Positions 1 to 8,353 of a stretch of 64,000 bases of DNA are shown here, one piece after another. The stretch lies in assembly GCF_000429125.1 (NCBI RefSeq), contig NZ_AUBG01000017.1, positions 31,004 to 95,003 on the forward strand, read 5' to 3'. Source of the DNA: Aequorivita capsosiphonis DSM 23843 (GTDB lineage Bacteria; Bacteroidota; Bacteroidia; Flavobacteriales; Flavobacteriaceae). Numbering within the stretch: position 1 is the first letter of the stretch; each line of letters opens with the position of its first letter. Under the pieces are notes generated by a model. The model had not been told where the DNA came from and did no database searches. It saw only the letters and a program-made list of their open reading frames with translations. The translations under genes were made by a program, and so were the position numbers.

Positions 1-53
1 CATTCGGGAAATTGACCAGTGTATAACTAGTATTTCCGAATAAAAATATAACA

Positions 54-344
54 ATGGCCGAACCATTAAAAATTAAACTATCAGTAGCAGACCGGGTTTA
101 CCCTCTGACCATCAATCCGTCGCAGGAAGAAGGCCTTAGGTTGGCTTCAAAAAAGATAGAAGAAATGATTAAAAAGTTCGAAAAAAGTTATGCCGTCCGC
201 GACAAGCAGGATGTATTGGCCATGTGTGCCTTACAGTTTGCCGCACAGGTAGAGCAAAAACAAATTGATACCACTAGCGTCACGCAAGAAACAGAGGAAA
301 AGCTAAAGACTTTAAATCGTTTACTGCAGGAGCAGCTATCATAA
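54..344 (+). CDS. zapA: Cell division protein ZapA
   Basis: A 96-residue protein matching the ZapA family in length and pattern: an N-terminal mixed segment (KIKLSVADRVYPLTI) followed by a long helical, charged C-terminal half that would form the coiled-coil dimer. Family knowledge: ZapA binds FtsZ in the cytoplasm and bundles protofilaments at the division ring. The ATG lies ten bases after a short AT-rich stretch without a Shine-Dalgarno sequence, as usual in Bacteroidota. It is followed by a 6S-type RNA and then rny, a gene order that supports the call. The upstream promoter lies outside or at the very edge of the window. Confidence 0.88.
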   Translation: MAEPLKIKLSVADRVYPLTINPSQEEGLRLASKKIEEMIKKFEKSYAVRDKQDVLAMCALQFAAQVEQKQIDTTSVTQETEEKLKTLNRLLQEQLS

Positions 345-370
345 CGTTCTTTAAATTAAATAAGGTTACT

Positions 371-540
371 GCCTACATTAATACTAATTTTTGGTAAACT
401 CAACACGAATTCTTTAAAAAGGGTGAGTTAAAGTTGTAAAAGCGAGCCGTCTTTGAACGGATACTTGACCAGCTTGTTAGCCCTAAACATTCATTTTAAG
501 GAGTTTATTCAAAATAAATATATTGATGTAGGCTTTTTTT
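371..540 (+). ncRNA. ssrS: 6S RNA (6S-Flavo type)
   Basis: The 218-base spacer between zapA and rny holds a structured RNA. Its ends pair as a closing stem: GCCTACATTAATA at 371-383 with TATTGATGTAGGC at 521-533 (12 of 13 pairs Watson-Crick, one wobble). The 3' arm runs directly into a T tract (533-540), giving a Rho-independent end. The long interior would form the open-promoter-like bubble. Known: 6S RNA binds the sigma-A holoenzyme, and it often lies beside zapA (also in E. coli); a 6S-Flavo class has been described in Flavobacteria. The assignment rests on position, stem and size; no covariance search could be run. Confidence 0.75.
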
Positions 541-562
541 ATACATATAATTCAACGAAAAA

Positions 563-2128
563 ATGGACATCATAATAACTAGTGTAATCGGCGCCATCGT
601 TGGTATTGCTATTGGTTTTTTTATTGCAAAAATGTTGGAACGCAGCAATGCTTCCAAAATGATTTTAAGAGCAAAGAAAAGCGCATCATCAATACTGAAA
701 GAAGCGAAATCTGAAGCTGAAACTATCAAAAAAGATAAAATACTTCAGGCCAAAGAAAAGTTCTTAGAACTTAAATCGGAACACGAAAAAGTAATATTAA
801 GCCGTGATAAGAAAATTTCTGACGCAGAAAAAAGAACTCGAGATAAGGAATCACAAGCCTCGGGCGAGTTGGCAAAAACAAAGAAACTTTCTGCAAGTCT
901 AGAATCTAAACAAAAGGATTTTGATGAAAAAATACTTGTACTCGACAAAAAACAAACGGAGGTTGAAAAACTTCACAGAAGTCAAGTAGAGCAATTGGAG
1001 GTTATAAGCAGTCTTTCAGCAGAAGATGCGAAGTCACAATTGATGGAGAGCCTTAAGGATGAAGCTAAAACACAAGCAATGGCTTACATTCAGCATTCTG
1101 TGGAAGAGTCTAAAATGACTGCACAACAGGAAGCAAAAAAAATAATTATCAATACTATTCAACGCATAGGGACCGAAGAGGCGGTAGAAAACTGTGTTTC
1201 TGTTTTCAATCTTGAAAGTGATGATGTAAAAGGTAGAATTATTGGTCGTGAAGGTCGAAATATTCGTGCTATTGAGGCCGCAACTGGCGTTGAGATTATT
1301 GTTGATGACACTCCTGAAGCTATTATTCTTTCCTGTTTTGATTCCGTTAGAAGGGAAATTGCCCGTTTATCACTTCATAAATTAGTGACGGATGGACGTA
1401 TACACCCAGCGAGAATTGAAGAAGTGGTTCAAAAAACTACGAAACAAATTGAAGAAGAGATAATTGAAGTAGGAAAGCGTACGGTTATCGAATTAGGAAT
1501 TCACGGTTTACATCCTGAGCTTATCAAGGCGGTAGGACGTATGAAGTATCGCTCTTCTTATGGTCAAAACCTTTTGCATCACTCACGCGAAGTTGCGAGA
1601 CTGTGTGGTGTTATGGCTGCGGAGCTTGGCTTAAACGCTAAACTAGCCAAACGCGCAGGATTGCTTCACGATATTGGGAAAGTACCAGAAACCGAAACCG
1701 AAATGCCACACGCACTTTTAGGAATGCAATTGGCTGAAAAATTTGGTGAAAAACCAGAAGTTTGTAATGCTATTGGTGCTCACCACGACGAAATTGAGAT
1801 GACAGGATTACTTTCACCAATCGTTCAGGTTTGTGATGCTATTAGCGGTGCAAGACCTGGAGCAAGACGTCAAGTATTGGACTCTTACATCCAGCGTTTG
1901 AAGGACTTAGAAGATATTGCTTTCGGTTTTGGAGGTGTTAATAAAGCTTATGCAATCCAAGCTGGACGTGAACTTCGTGTAATGGTGGAAAGTGAAAAAG
2001 TGAGCGATGAAAAAGCAGCGCAACTTTCTTTTGAGATCTCACAAAAAATACAAACTGATATGACGTATCCAGGACAAGTTAAGGTTACTGTTATTCGGGA
2101 AACACGCGCAGTTAATATTGCGAAGTAA
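563..2128 (+). CDS. rny: Ribonuclease Y
   Basis: A 521-residue protein with the full RNase Y layout: one N-terminal membrane helix (about residues 4-24), a long charged coiled coil (30-200), a KH RNA-binding domain containing [15 protein letters not shown] (about 225-240), and an HD domain with the HHSREVARL and HDIGK motifs that bind the catalytic metals. Family role: membrane-anchored endoribonuclease that starts mRNA decay. Length is normal. The start follows 22 bases after the T tract of the 6S RNA, so it probably has its own promoter or relies on read-through. It is followed by a repeat block with an embedded terminator. Confidence 0.95.
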   Translation: MDIIITSVIGAIVGIAIGFFIAKMLERSNASKMILRAKKSASSILKEAKSEAETIKKDKILQAKEKFLELKSEHEKVILSRDKKISDAEKRTRDKESQASGELAKTKKLSASLESKQKDFDEKILVLDKKQTEVEKLHRSQVEQLEVISSLSAEDAKSQLMESLKDEAKTQAMAYIQHSVEESKMTAQQEAKKIIINTIQRIGTEEAVENCVSVFNLESDDVKGRIIGREGRNIRAIEAATGVEIIVDDTPEAIILSCFDSVRREIARLSLHKLVTDGRIHPARIEEVVQKTTKQIEEEIIEVGKRTVIELGIHGLHPELIKAVGRMKYRSSYGQNLLHHSREVARLCGVMAAELGLNAKLAKRAGLLHDIGKVPETETEMPHALLGMQLAEKFGEKPEVCNAIGAHHDEIEMTGLLSPIVQVCDAISGARPGARRQVLDSYIQRLKDLEDIAFGFGGVNKAYAIQAGRELRVMVESEKVSDEKAAQLSFEISQKIQTDMTYPGQVKVTVIRETRAVNIAK

Positions 2129-2130
2129 AA

Positions 2131-2243
2131 GCCCCCTAGCCCCCGAAGGGGGAAATCTTACTCTAACTTAATAAAAAAAGCTCCGAAGGGAGCTTTTTTT
2201 ATTTATAACAGTGGAGTTCCCCCTTCGGGGGCGGAGGGGGCTG
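2131..2243. repeat. Nested inverted-repeat block, copy 1
   Basis: A 113-base block between the converging rny and aldo/keto reductase genes. A GC-rich arm (GCCCCCTAGCCCCCGAAGGG at 2131-2150 and on to 2154) is mirrored by TTCCCCCTTCGGGGG at 2217-2231 and continues to GGGGGCTG. Inside lies a smaller hairpin with A and T tracts. The same arrangement occurs after aroQ at 8231-8346, with the same filler words (TTAATAAAAAAAGCTCC and ATAACAGTG). This marks a dispersed repeat carrying a bidirectional terminator. Confidence 0.8.
2174..2201. terminator. Bidirectional terminator between rny and AKR gene
   Basis: The hairpin GCTCCGAAGGGAGC is preceded by seven As and followed by seven Ts, so it can end transcripts from both converging genes. 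It sits in the centre of the larger inverted repeat. Confidence 0.8.
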
Positions 2244-2246
2244 TTA

Positions 2247-3200
2247 TTAGGAGGCTTCATCATAAAGGTTTTCATAACCTTTGGAAGGCTCCTCAAAGAA
2301 CTTTCCGTTGATATATCTATAGTGACGATCTAGTTTGGCTATTTTTTTCATATCCGAATCGGTTAGCGAAACATCTGCCGCTTGAAAATTGGCGATTATA
2401 TGATCTTTAGTGGTTGATTTTGGAATGGCGGCGCAATCTCTGTGATTGTGCCAAGCAATCAACACTTGTGGAACAATAGCGCTGCGGTCTCGCGCTATTT
2501 CCTTTAAAGTATCAATTTCCATCATATTGGGTTCGTCATCAGCTTTCATGGCCTTGGAACGGTCTCCAGAGCCTAATGGAGAATAGGCGGTTACCAGAAT
2601 GTTTTCACTCTTGCAATAGGCTAATAAAGAATCCTGTTGTAATAAAGGGTGAAGCTCCACTTGGTTCATTTCAGGTTTTATTGTTGCCTTTGAAACGAGA
2701 TCTTTTAATTTCTTTTCACTAAAATTAGAAACGCCAATATGTTTTGCCATTCCATCCTTTTTAGCTTCTTCCATCTGCATCCAAGTGTCAATAATCGGTG
2801 CTTCTTCAGGAGTTAGATAGTCATCTGGTTTCTTTGGAAAATCGACTCCATTTCTGAAGGCAACGGGCCAATGAATAAGGTAAAGGTCTAAATAATCGAG
2901 TTTTAATTTTTTTAATGAATCCTGTAATGCTGGGATTACTTGGCCCTCAGCATGGGCATCATTCCAAAGTTTTGAGGTTATAAATAGGTCTTCGCGGAAT
3001 ATTTCACCTTCGGCAAATATTTCGGCAAGAGCTTCACCAATAATTTCTTCATTTCCATAATTTTTAGCAGTATCTATGTGCCGATATCCCGCATAGATAG
3101 CGTCTTTGACTGCTTTTTTTAATTCATTTCCAGTTGCTTTCCAGGTTCCTAAGCCTATGGCGTGCATGGTATCTCCGTTTTGGAATTTAAGTGTTTTCAT
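2247..3200 (-). CDS. Aldo/keto reductase
   Basis: 317 residues with the complete AKR catalytic tetrad: D43, Y48 (in DTAKNYGNEE), K77 (FITSKLW) and H110 (LYLIHWPVA). The C-terminal part contains the cofactor-binding pattern IPKSTTKDHI typical of NADPH-dependent members. The protein is expected to be a cytoplasmic (alpha/beta)8 barrel that reduces aldehydes, sugars or ketones; the sequence does not reveal the substrate, though length and N-terminus resemble aldehyde or xylose reductases. It stands alone, transcribed toward rny, with a repeat-rich spacer upstream. No clear -7 box was found. Confidence 0.88.
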   Translation of the reverse strand: MKTLKFQNGDTMHAIGLGTWKATGNELKKAVKDAIYAGYRHIDTAKNYGNEEIIGEALAEIFAEGEIFREDLFITSKLWNDAHAEGQVIPALQDSLKKLKLDYLDLYLIHWPVAFRNGVDFPKKPDDYLTPEEAPIIDTWMQMEEAKKDGMAKHIGVSNFSEKKLKDLVSKATIKPEMNQVELHPLLQQDSLLAYCKSENILVTAYSPLGSGDRSKAMKADDEPNMMEIDTLKEIARDRSAIVPQVLIAWHNHRDCAAIPKSTTKDHIIANFQAADVSLTDSDMKKIAKLDRHYRYINGKFFEEPSKGYENLYDEAS

Positions 3201-3305
3201 AATTTTTTCGTTTTAAGAATATAATTTTGAAATTACGAAAGAGTATCGCCAGAGTAAAGGATTTGAGGGAGTTTGGGTTTTATTTAACCCAATGGAAGTG
3301 GAAAG

Positions 3306-3533
<228 letters not shown>

Positions 3534-3547
3534 TGATCCCTGAGAAC

Positions 3548-4444
3548 TCACTTCCTAGGGTGATACAGATTAATAACTTCCGTTAAATGCTTTCTATCAA
3601 TATGGGTGTAAATTTCAGTAGTAGTAATACTTTCGTGGCCAAGCATTTGTTGGATGGCACGTAGATCTGCGCCGTTTTCTAAAAGATGTGTGGCGAAAGA
3701 GTGTCTGAAAGTATGGGGGCTAATATTTTTTTGAATTCCTGCTTCTTTGGCCAAACGTTTTACAATGGTAAAAATCATGGCTCGCGTTAGTGATTTTCCG
3801 TGTCTGTTTAAGAACAGGGTGTCTTTAGCTTGCGAATCTATATCTTGGTGTACACGGATTTCCTTTCTATAAATATTGATATATTTTACGGTGGTTGGTC
3901 CAATGGGAATCAAGCGCTGTTTGTCGCCCTTTCCTGTTACTTTGATAAAATCTTCGTCAAAATAAAGATCTGATATTTTTAGGTCAGTCAGTTCCGATAC
4001 ACGGAGTCCGCAACCATAAAGGGTTTCAAGGATAGCACGATTGCGTTCGCCTTGTTTGGAGCTTAGGTCGATGGCTGCAATAAGTTTATCAATCTCCTCA
4101 ATTGCAAGGGTGTCAGGCAGTTTTCGTCCTAATTTTGGGGATTCAATAAGTTCTAAGGGATTCGTTTTTCGGAAATCTTCAAAAATCAGGTAGTTGAAAA
4201 ATCCTTTCAATCCAGAAATCAGCCGACTTTGTGAGCGTGGATTCACTTTTTTCGCAATATCATAAATGAATTGCTGCAAGGTTTCTTCGGAAATAGTGAT
4301 AGGAGAGTGTTTTACTTCATTATTTTCTAGCCACCGCATCAGTTTCTTTACATCTAAAGAGTAGTTGACAATGGAATTCTCTGACAGGCCACGCTCTAGG
4401 CGGAGGTAGTTTTGATAGTCCTTTAAAGTCTGTTGCCAATTCAC
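3548..4444 (-). CDS. xerD: Site-specific tyrosine recombinase XerD
   Basis: 298 residues, the E. coli XerD length. All catalytic residues are present at the E. coli positions: R148 (GCGLRVSEL), K172 (TGKGDK), H244 and R247 (HTFRHSF), H270 (LGHES) and the nucleophile Y279 (TEIYTHI). An N-terminal SAM-like core-binding domain occupies about residues 1-90. Role: with XerC it resolves chromosome dimers at dif during division. No mobile-element genes lie near it, so a housekeeping role is more likely than an integrase role. Confidence 0.92.
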   Translation of the reverse strand: MNWQQTLKDYQNYLRLERGLSENSIVNYSLDVKKLMRWLENNEVKHSPITISEETLQQFIYDIAKKVNPRSQSRLISGLKGFFNYLIFEDFRKTNPLELIESPKLGRKLPDTLAIEEIDKLIAAIDLSSKQGERNRAILETLYGCGLRVSELTDLKISDLYFDEDFIKVTGKGDKQRLIPIGPTTVKYINIYRKEIRVHQDIDSQAKDTLFLNRHGKSLTRAMIFTIVKRLAKEAGIQKNISPHTFRHSFATHLLENGADLRAIQQMLGHESITTTEIYTHIDRKHLTEVINLYHPRK

Positions 4445-4561
4445 AGTGCTATATTACTACTAATAACGATTAAACAAACAAATTTACAGTGCAAAATTTA
4501 AATGGGTGTACGGAAATAGTTAACAAAAAACTAAATATATCTTAAGCTTCCACAATAAAGG

Positions 4562-4569
4562 TATCTTTG
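4562..4569 (+). promoter_or_regulatory. Bacteroidota -7 box for first OMP gene
   Basis: TATCTTTG matches the TAnnTTTG consensus exactly and is followed by about 32 bases to the ATG at 4602. It lies between divergent xerD and the barrel gene. Confidence 0.65.
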
Positions 4570-4601
4570 TCGGTTAATAAAAAAATTTAAAATTTAGTAT
4601 T

Positions 4602-5153
4602 ATGAAAAAACTAATGATAGCGGTAGTCGCAATCTTTATGGGAACAACTGCTTTTTCACAGGAAATTGATCTTGGTATAAAAGCTGGGGCTAACTTTGCT
4701 AATATTTCAGATGCAAGTGGACTTTCAAACAAAACTGGTTTTCAAGCGGGTATATTCGCAGGAATAAAGTTTACTGATAAAGTTGGGATTCAAGCAGATA
4801 TGCTTTATTCACAACAAGGAGGTGACTTTGATTTTGGAGATTTTGATCTTACCTATATTAACGTTCCAGTTGTGCTGAAATATTATTTATTTCAAGGCTT
4901 AAACATACAGGCTGGACCGCAATTTGGTTTTATTGTTGACGACAAGATAACTGTTGACCTTGGAGATGTTGTAACTGATGCTAAGGCTGAAAATTTCGAC
5001 CTTTCAGGTGTTGTGGGCGCAGGATATGACTTTCCTTTTGGAATTCGTCTAGATGCTCGTTATAACTTCGGACTTACAGATGTCTCTAAAATAGATGGAG
5101 CTGATGGAAAGAATAGTGTATTTTCAGTTGCATTAGGATACTCTTTCTTATAA
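4602..5153 (+). CDS. Outer-membrane beta-barrel protein, paralog 1
   Basis: 183 residues. A signal peptide (MKKLMIAVVAIFMGTTAFSQ) is followed by alternating amphipathic strands and a C-terminal aromatic end (ALGYSFL), the hallmark of an outer-membrane barrel recognised by BAM. It fits the small porin-like or PorT-like family (eight-stranded, OmpX/OmpW type) common in Bacteroidota. Shared words with its neighbours are DLGIKAGANF, GIQADMLYSQQG, DLTYINVPVVLKYY and GPQFG. The function and any ligand cannot be read from sequence. It has its own promoter and terminator, so it is a single-gene unit. Confidence 0.85.
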   Translation: MKKLMIAVVAIFMGTTAFSQEIDLGIKAGANFANISDASGLSNKTGFQAGIFAGIKFTDKVGIQADMLYSQQGGDFDFGDFDLTYINVPVVLKYYLFQGLNIQAGPQFGFIVDDKITVDLGDVVTDAKAENFDLSGVVGAGYDFPFGIRLDARYNFGLTDVSKIDGADGKNSVFSVALGYSFL

Positions 5154-5177
5154 CCAACTTAATATAATAATTATCTA

Positions 5178-5204
5178 AGCCGTCCAATTTGGATGGCTTT
5201 TTTT
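5178..5204 (+). terminator. Terminator after OMP paralog 1
   Basis: Hairpin AGCCGTCCAATTTGGATGGC followed by a run of seven Ts. It separates the first barrel gene from the second. Confidence 0.8.
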
Positions 5205-5360
5205 ATGAGTTATAGGTTTGAATTTTTTCGAACGAAGCTCCTTTAAACCAATCCAATTTCGGCCAGACTCTAATTATGCTGTCGCTTAGTAGGTTTGATT
5301 AATATCATTAAAAATAATACTTAACATAAAGTATATACATTTTAGAATGTAAGATTAACT

Positions 5361-5368
5361 TATATTTG
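5361..5368 (+). promoter_or_regulatory. Bacteroidota -7 box for second OMP gene
   Basis: TATATTTG, an exact TAnnTTTG match, 31 bases upstream of the ATG at 5400. The spacing is nearly identical to that of the first paralog, suggesting that promoter and gene were duplicated together. Confidence 0.65.
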
Positions 5369-5399
5369 CGTTTTAACTAAAACTCAAAACCTAGTTATT

Positions 5400-5972
5400 A
5401 TGAGAAAATTGATTGCTGCAGTGATGATTATGTTTATGGGAACCACCGCATTTTCACAAATAGATATAGATCTTGGAATTAAAGCTGGTATTAACTTTTC
5501 CAATATAAGAGATCTAGACGCTCTAAACCTACAGTATAAAAAAGGTCTTCAAGCAGGTGTTTTTGTGGGAATAAATTTTTCAGAAAAGTTTGGGGTACAA
5601 GCAGATTTACTTTATTCGGAACAAGGAGCAACAATAACAAAAGCGAATGGAAGGTTTGATTTAACCTATATCAACTTACCGATTGTTTTTAAGTATTATT
5701 TAGTGGAAGGTGAAGGTTTGAGCTTTCAAATTGGACCGCAATTTGGTTACTTAATAGATTCTGATTTAAGAGCAGTCTATCAAGGAGTTGGAATAACGGC
5801 TGAAGCTAATGATCTTGATATTTCCGGTGTAGCAGGTTTTGGTTATGAATTTCTAGATGGGTTTCAAGTTGAGGGTCGGATTCATCTAGGTTTCACCGAT
5901 ATCACAGACGATCCTCGAGCTAGGGGAACACACAAATTTGCCTCGGTAGTTTTAGGCTATTCTTTTCTGTAA
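5400..5972 (+). CDS. Outer-membrane beta-barrel protein, paralog 2
   Basis: 190 residues, closely related to the gene just upstream: the signal peptide MRKLIAAVMIMFMGTTAFSQ and the body words DLGIKAGINF, GVQADLLYSEQGA, FDLTYINLPIVFKYY and GPQFGYL are shared. It ends in VVLGYSFL with the terminal aromatic residue expected for barrel insertion. It is probably a recent tandem duplicate with diverged loops (about residues 30-42, 130-145 and 170-180). The function is unknown; outer-membrane location is inferred. Confidence 0.83.
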   Translation: MRKLIAAVMIMFMGTTAFSQIDIDLGIKAGINFSNIRDLDALNLQYKKGLQAGVFVGINFSEKFGVQADLLYSEQGATITKANGRFDLTYINLPIVFKYYLVEGEGLSFQIGPQFGYLIDSDLRAVYQGVGITAEANDLDISGVAGFGYEFLDGFQVEGRIHLGFTDITDDPRARGTHKFASVVLGYSFL

Positions 5973-5998
5973 TTATAGCATTCAAAAATTAAATATAT

Positions 5999-6027
5999 GA
6001 AGCCACCATTTCCGGGTGGCTTTTTTG
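5999..6027 (+). terminator. Terminator after OMP paralog 2
   Basis: Hairpin AGCCACCATTTCCGGGTGGC followed by six Ts. Same design as the terminator after paralog 1 but with a different stem. Confidence 0.8.
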
Positions 6028-6496
6028 TTAAAAAAACTTATTATTGTTCGATTAGAGTAGTGTTTATTTGATTTTAGTCTAGAAAACCGCATGTCGTATA
6101 ATTTGGCTTATGAGGCTAGGCTTGGATGAGTTCTCTTTTTTTACTTACACTGAATATATACCGGCATAATGCTTCCAGGAGCAAAATTTAAACAAATGCA
6201 CCGAAGCCGTCATATGGAAACATTCGCAATAAATATCTTATGGTTTTAAGGGGTTTTGCTTTCACCAAATTCTAAATAATAGCTACCAAATACTAAGTCG
6301 GGGTTGCTCATTCTATAGAAGATAGATAGGTTTGTTCATTAATAAAATTCAATCATTTTTTTAAATTAAACATTTTCACCCTTATATTATACATTGTAAT
6401 GTTTTAAAACAGAAAGCATTCTAGTCTGAAAGAAGTTTATTATATTTAGAAACGACAATAGTGTCTTTAATTATAAATTTTTAAATCTTAACCATT
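6028..6496. other. Long AT-rich spacer without a gene
   Basis: About 470 bases between the second and third barrel genes. I see no open frame with coding character, no tRNA-like fold and no tandem repeat. TATATTTA at 6441-6448 is one mismatch from the -7 consensus and may drive the next gene, leaving a leader of roughly 45 bases. It may be a decayed gene, since the other spacers in this cluster are much shorter, but nothing in it can be identified. Confidence 0.5.
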
Positions 6497-7066
6497 ATGA
6501 AAAAAATTTTACTCTTTATTGCAGTTGTAGCCTTGACGTGTACCACTGCACAATCCCAAGAAATTCGATTGGGAGCAAAACTCGGTCTTAATGTAGCTTC
6601 ACTTGGAGGTGATAGTTATGGCTTAGGAAGTTTGGGCTCTAGAACCAGTTTTCACCTTGGTGCTTTAGCAGAGATTCCATTAAAAGGCAACTTTGCCTTG
6701 CAACCAGAGATATTATACTCTTCCGAAGGATCGGATTTTAGCTTTGGTTCTGCGAGTAATGATATTAAATTAGACTATATCCGTGTTCCTGTTTTGGCCA
6801 AATATTATATTATTGAAGGCTTGAGTGCCGAATTAGGGCCCTCTTTTGGCGTTTTAGTCTCAGCAAAGGCAGGTGATGAAGACGCTAAAGATTTTTATAA
6901 ATCTTTTGACGCTGCCATAGCGGTCGGGGCCACCTATAGACTTAATATGGGAGTGTTCTTTAGTCTTCGCTATAACAAAGGATTATTGGATGTAAATGAT
7001 ATGGACGAAGATAATTATAAAAACCAAAGTAACGTCTTTCAAATTTCAGCGGGATATTCCTTCTAA
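6497..7066 (+). CDS. Outer-membrane beta-barrel protein, paralog 3
   Basis: 189 residues with a signal peptide (about 1-20, ending TTAQSQ) and the same barrel pattern as paralogs 1 and 2. Shared words are LGAKLGLNVA, FALQPEILYSSEG, KLDYIRVPVLAKYYII and GLSAELGPSFG. The C-terminus ISAGYSF ends in phenylalanine. It is more distant from the first two and closer to the following gene, so the cluster looks like two pairs. The function is unknown. Its own hairpin terminator follows. Confidence 0.83.
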   Translation: MKKILLFIAVVALTCTTAQSQEIRLGAKLGLNVASLGGDSYGLGSLGSRTSFHLGALAEIPLKGNFALQPEILYSSEGSDFSFGSASNDIKLDYIRVPVLAKYYIIEGLSAELGPSFGVLVSAKAGDEDAKDFYKSFDAAIAVGATYRLNMGVFFSLRYNKGLLDVNDMDEDNYKNQSNVFQISAGYSF

Positions 7067-7087
7067 AACAACTTAAATAGATATTGA

Positions 7088-7118
7088 AAAAGCAGGAGCC
7101 TATTGGTTTCTGCTTTTT
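7088..7118 (+). terminator. Terminator after OMP paralog 3
   Basis: AAAAGCAG...CTGCTTTTTTT, an imperfect stem with a long loop and a terminal T run. Confidence 0.6.
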
Positions 7119-7174
7119 TTATTTGCTATTTTTTATTAATATTACATTAGTTTATGCTTGTAAAACAGTCTATT

Positions 7175-7771
7175 ATGAAAAAATTCTACTTAATAATTAT
7201 TGTGACTTTCTTTATTAGTACTACATCCACTTCACAAAATGTGGTTTACGGCGTAAAGGCCGGAATGAATCTTTCAAAATTCAGCGGGAGTACCAATGAC
7301 CCATATTCTGGATACGACGGAAAGGTTGGATTTCATTTGGGCGGGATTATTGAAATCTCTCTAACCGAAATGTTTTCAATACAGCCTGAATTACTTTATT
7401 CATATCAAGGAACCAATATAAATTCAGGCGCTGGCAGAATCGGTACGCATAATGTACAAGTACCAGTTCTTGGGAAATATTATATCCTAGATGGCCTAAG
7501 CGCTGAAGCTGGTCCTGTTATGGAGTATTTAGCATCTGCAAAATATAATGCAACTTTAACGAGTGAAGGAGGGAGAGAGACTATAGATATTACCGATAAC
7601 TACAAATCTTTGAACTTTGCTTTCGGTTTTGGGGCTTCCTATAAATTGATTTCAGATTTATTTTTTGGAATCCGCTATAATTTTGGAATATCAAATATAA
7701 ATGATGCTGATTTAAAAGACTCAAAAACAAAAAGCAATGTTCTTCAATTATCGGCCGGATATTTTTTCTAA
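7175..7771 (+). CDS. Outer-membrane beta-barrel protein, paralog 4
   Basis: 198 residues from the ATG at 7175; an ATG 21 bases earlier (7154) is possible but would put extra residues in front of a good signal peptide (MKKFYLIIIVTFFIS). The mature part repeats the family words YGVKAGMNLSKF, FSIQPELLYSYQGT, NVQVPVLGKYYILDGLSAEAG and ends SAGYFF. It is closest to paralog 3. It lies 108 bases after that gene with a terminator between. The following aroQ starts after 39 bases. Confidence 0.82.
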   Translation: MKKFYLIIIVTFFISTTSTSQNVVYGVKAGMNLSKFSGSTNDPYSGYDGKVGFHLGGIIEISLTEMFSIQPELLYSYQGTNINSGAGRIGTHNVQVPVLGKYYILDGLSAEAGPVMEYLASAKYNATLTSEGGRETIDITDNYKSLNFAFGFGASYKLISDLFFGIRYNFGISNINDADLKDSKTKSNVLQLSAGYFF

Positions 7772-7810
7772 ATAAACCTTGGTACTTTATATTTCATTTA
7801 TATTTGAAAT

Positions 7811-8242
7811 ATGAAAATAATCATCATTAACGGTCCCAATCTTAACTTGCTCGGGAACCGAGAAAACAACATTTACGGAAACGAAACTTTCACCGATTTT
7901 TTTGCAAAGTTGCAGCAGAAATTTTCAAAGATAGAACTTTCGCATTTTCAATCGAATATTGAAGGGGAGCTAATAGACAAAATTCAAGAAACTGGATATA
8001 ATTATGACGGAATCATTCTGAATGCCGCTGCTTATACCCATACTTCTGTGGGAATAGCTGATGCCGTAAAAGCCATAACAACCCCAGTGGTAGAGGTTCA
8101 TATTTCAAACACCTTTTCGCGTGAAGACTTTAGACATAAAAGTTATATTTCGCCTAATGCCAAAGGTATTATTGTTGGCTTCGGATTACAGGGTTATGAA
8201 TTGGCGTTGTTAAGTTTAGTCCCAAGCCCCCAAGCCTCCTGA
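7811..8242 (+). CDS. aroQ: 3-Dehydroquinate dehydratase, type II
   Basis: 143 residues with the type II signature: INGPNLNLLGNRE at the N-terminus, Y22 in the flexible lid, LNAAAYTHTS for substrate binding and EVHISN with the catalytic histidine. The reaction removes water from 3-dehydroquinate in the shikimate pathway; the enzyme is a cytoplasmic dodecamer. The last residues (VPSPQAS) and the stop codon lie in or next to the inverted repeat starting near 8231, so the C-terminal tail appears to be repeat-derived. aroB is at 26.6 kb, so the pathway genes are scattered. Confidence 0.92.
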   Translation: MKIIIINGPNLNLLGNRENNIYGNETFTDFFAKLQQKFSKIELSHFQSNIEGELIDKIQETGYNYDGIILNAAAYTHTSVGIADAVKAITTPVVEVHISNTFSREDFRHKSYISPNAKGIIVGFGLQGYELALLSLVPSPQAS

Positions 8243-8346
8243 CCCCCAAAGGGGGGAACTCTTACTTAAACTCAATAAAAAAAGCTCCTTTCGGAGCTTT
8301 TTTATTTTATAACAGTGAAATTTCCTCTTTGGGGGCGGAGGGGGCT
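8231..8346. repeat. Nested inverted-repeat block, copy 2
   Basis: Second copy of the block seen at 2131-2243, again between two converging genes (aroQ and lpdA). Outer GC-rich arms: GACCCCCAAAGGGGGGAA (8241-8258) against TTTCCTCTTTGGGGGCGGAG and GGGGGCT. Inside, AAAAAAAGCTCCTTTCGGAGC followed by Ts forms the terminator. Filler words such as ATAACAGTG are conserved between copies, while stem bases differ in a compensating way. Confidence 0.8.
8275..8304. terminator. Bidirectional terminator between aroQ and lpdA
   Basis: Stem AAAGCTCC-TTTC-GGAGCTTT flanked by A and T tracts; usable from both strands and placed between converging genes. Confidence 0.8.
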
Positions 8347-8353
8347 GTGGCCC

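Noticed and set aside
3548..4444. Integrase of a mobile element
   Set aside because: The protein matches housekeeping XerD in length and all catalytic positions, with no attachment sites or cargo genes around it.
5973..6496. Remnant gene in the long spacer between barrel paralogs
   Set aside because: No frame with recognisable similarity to the neighbours could be seen; only a terminator and a weak promoter match.
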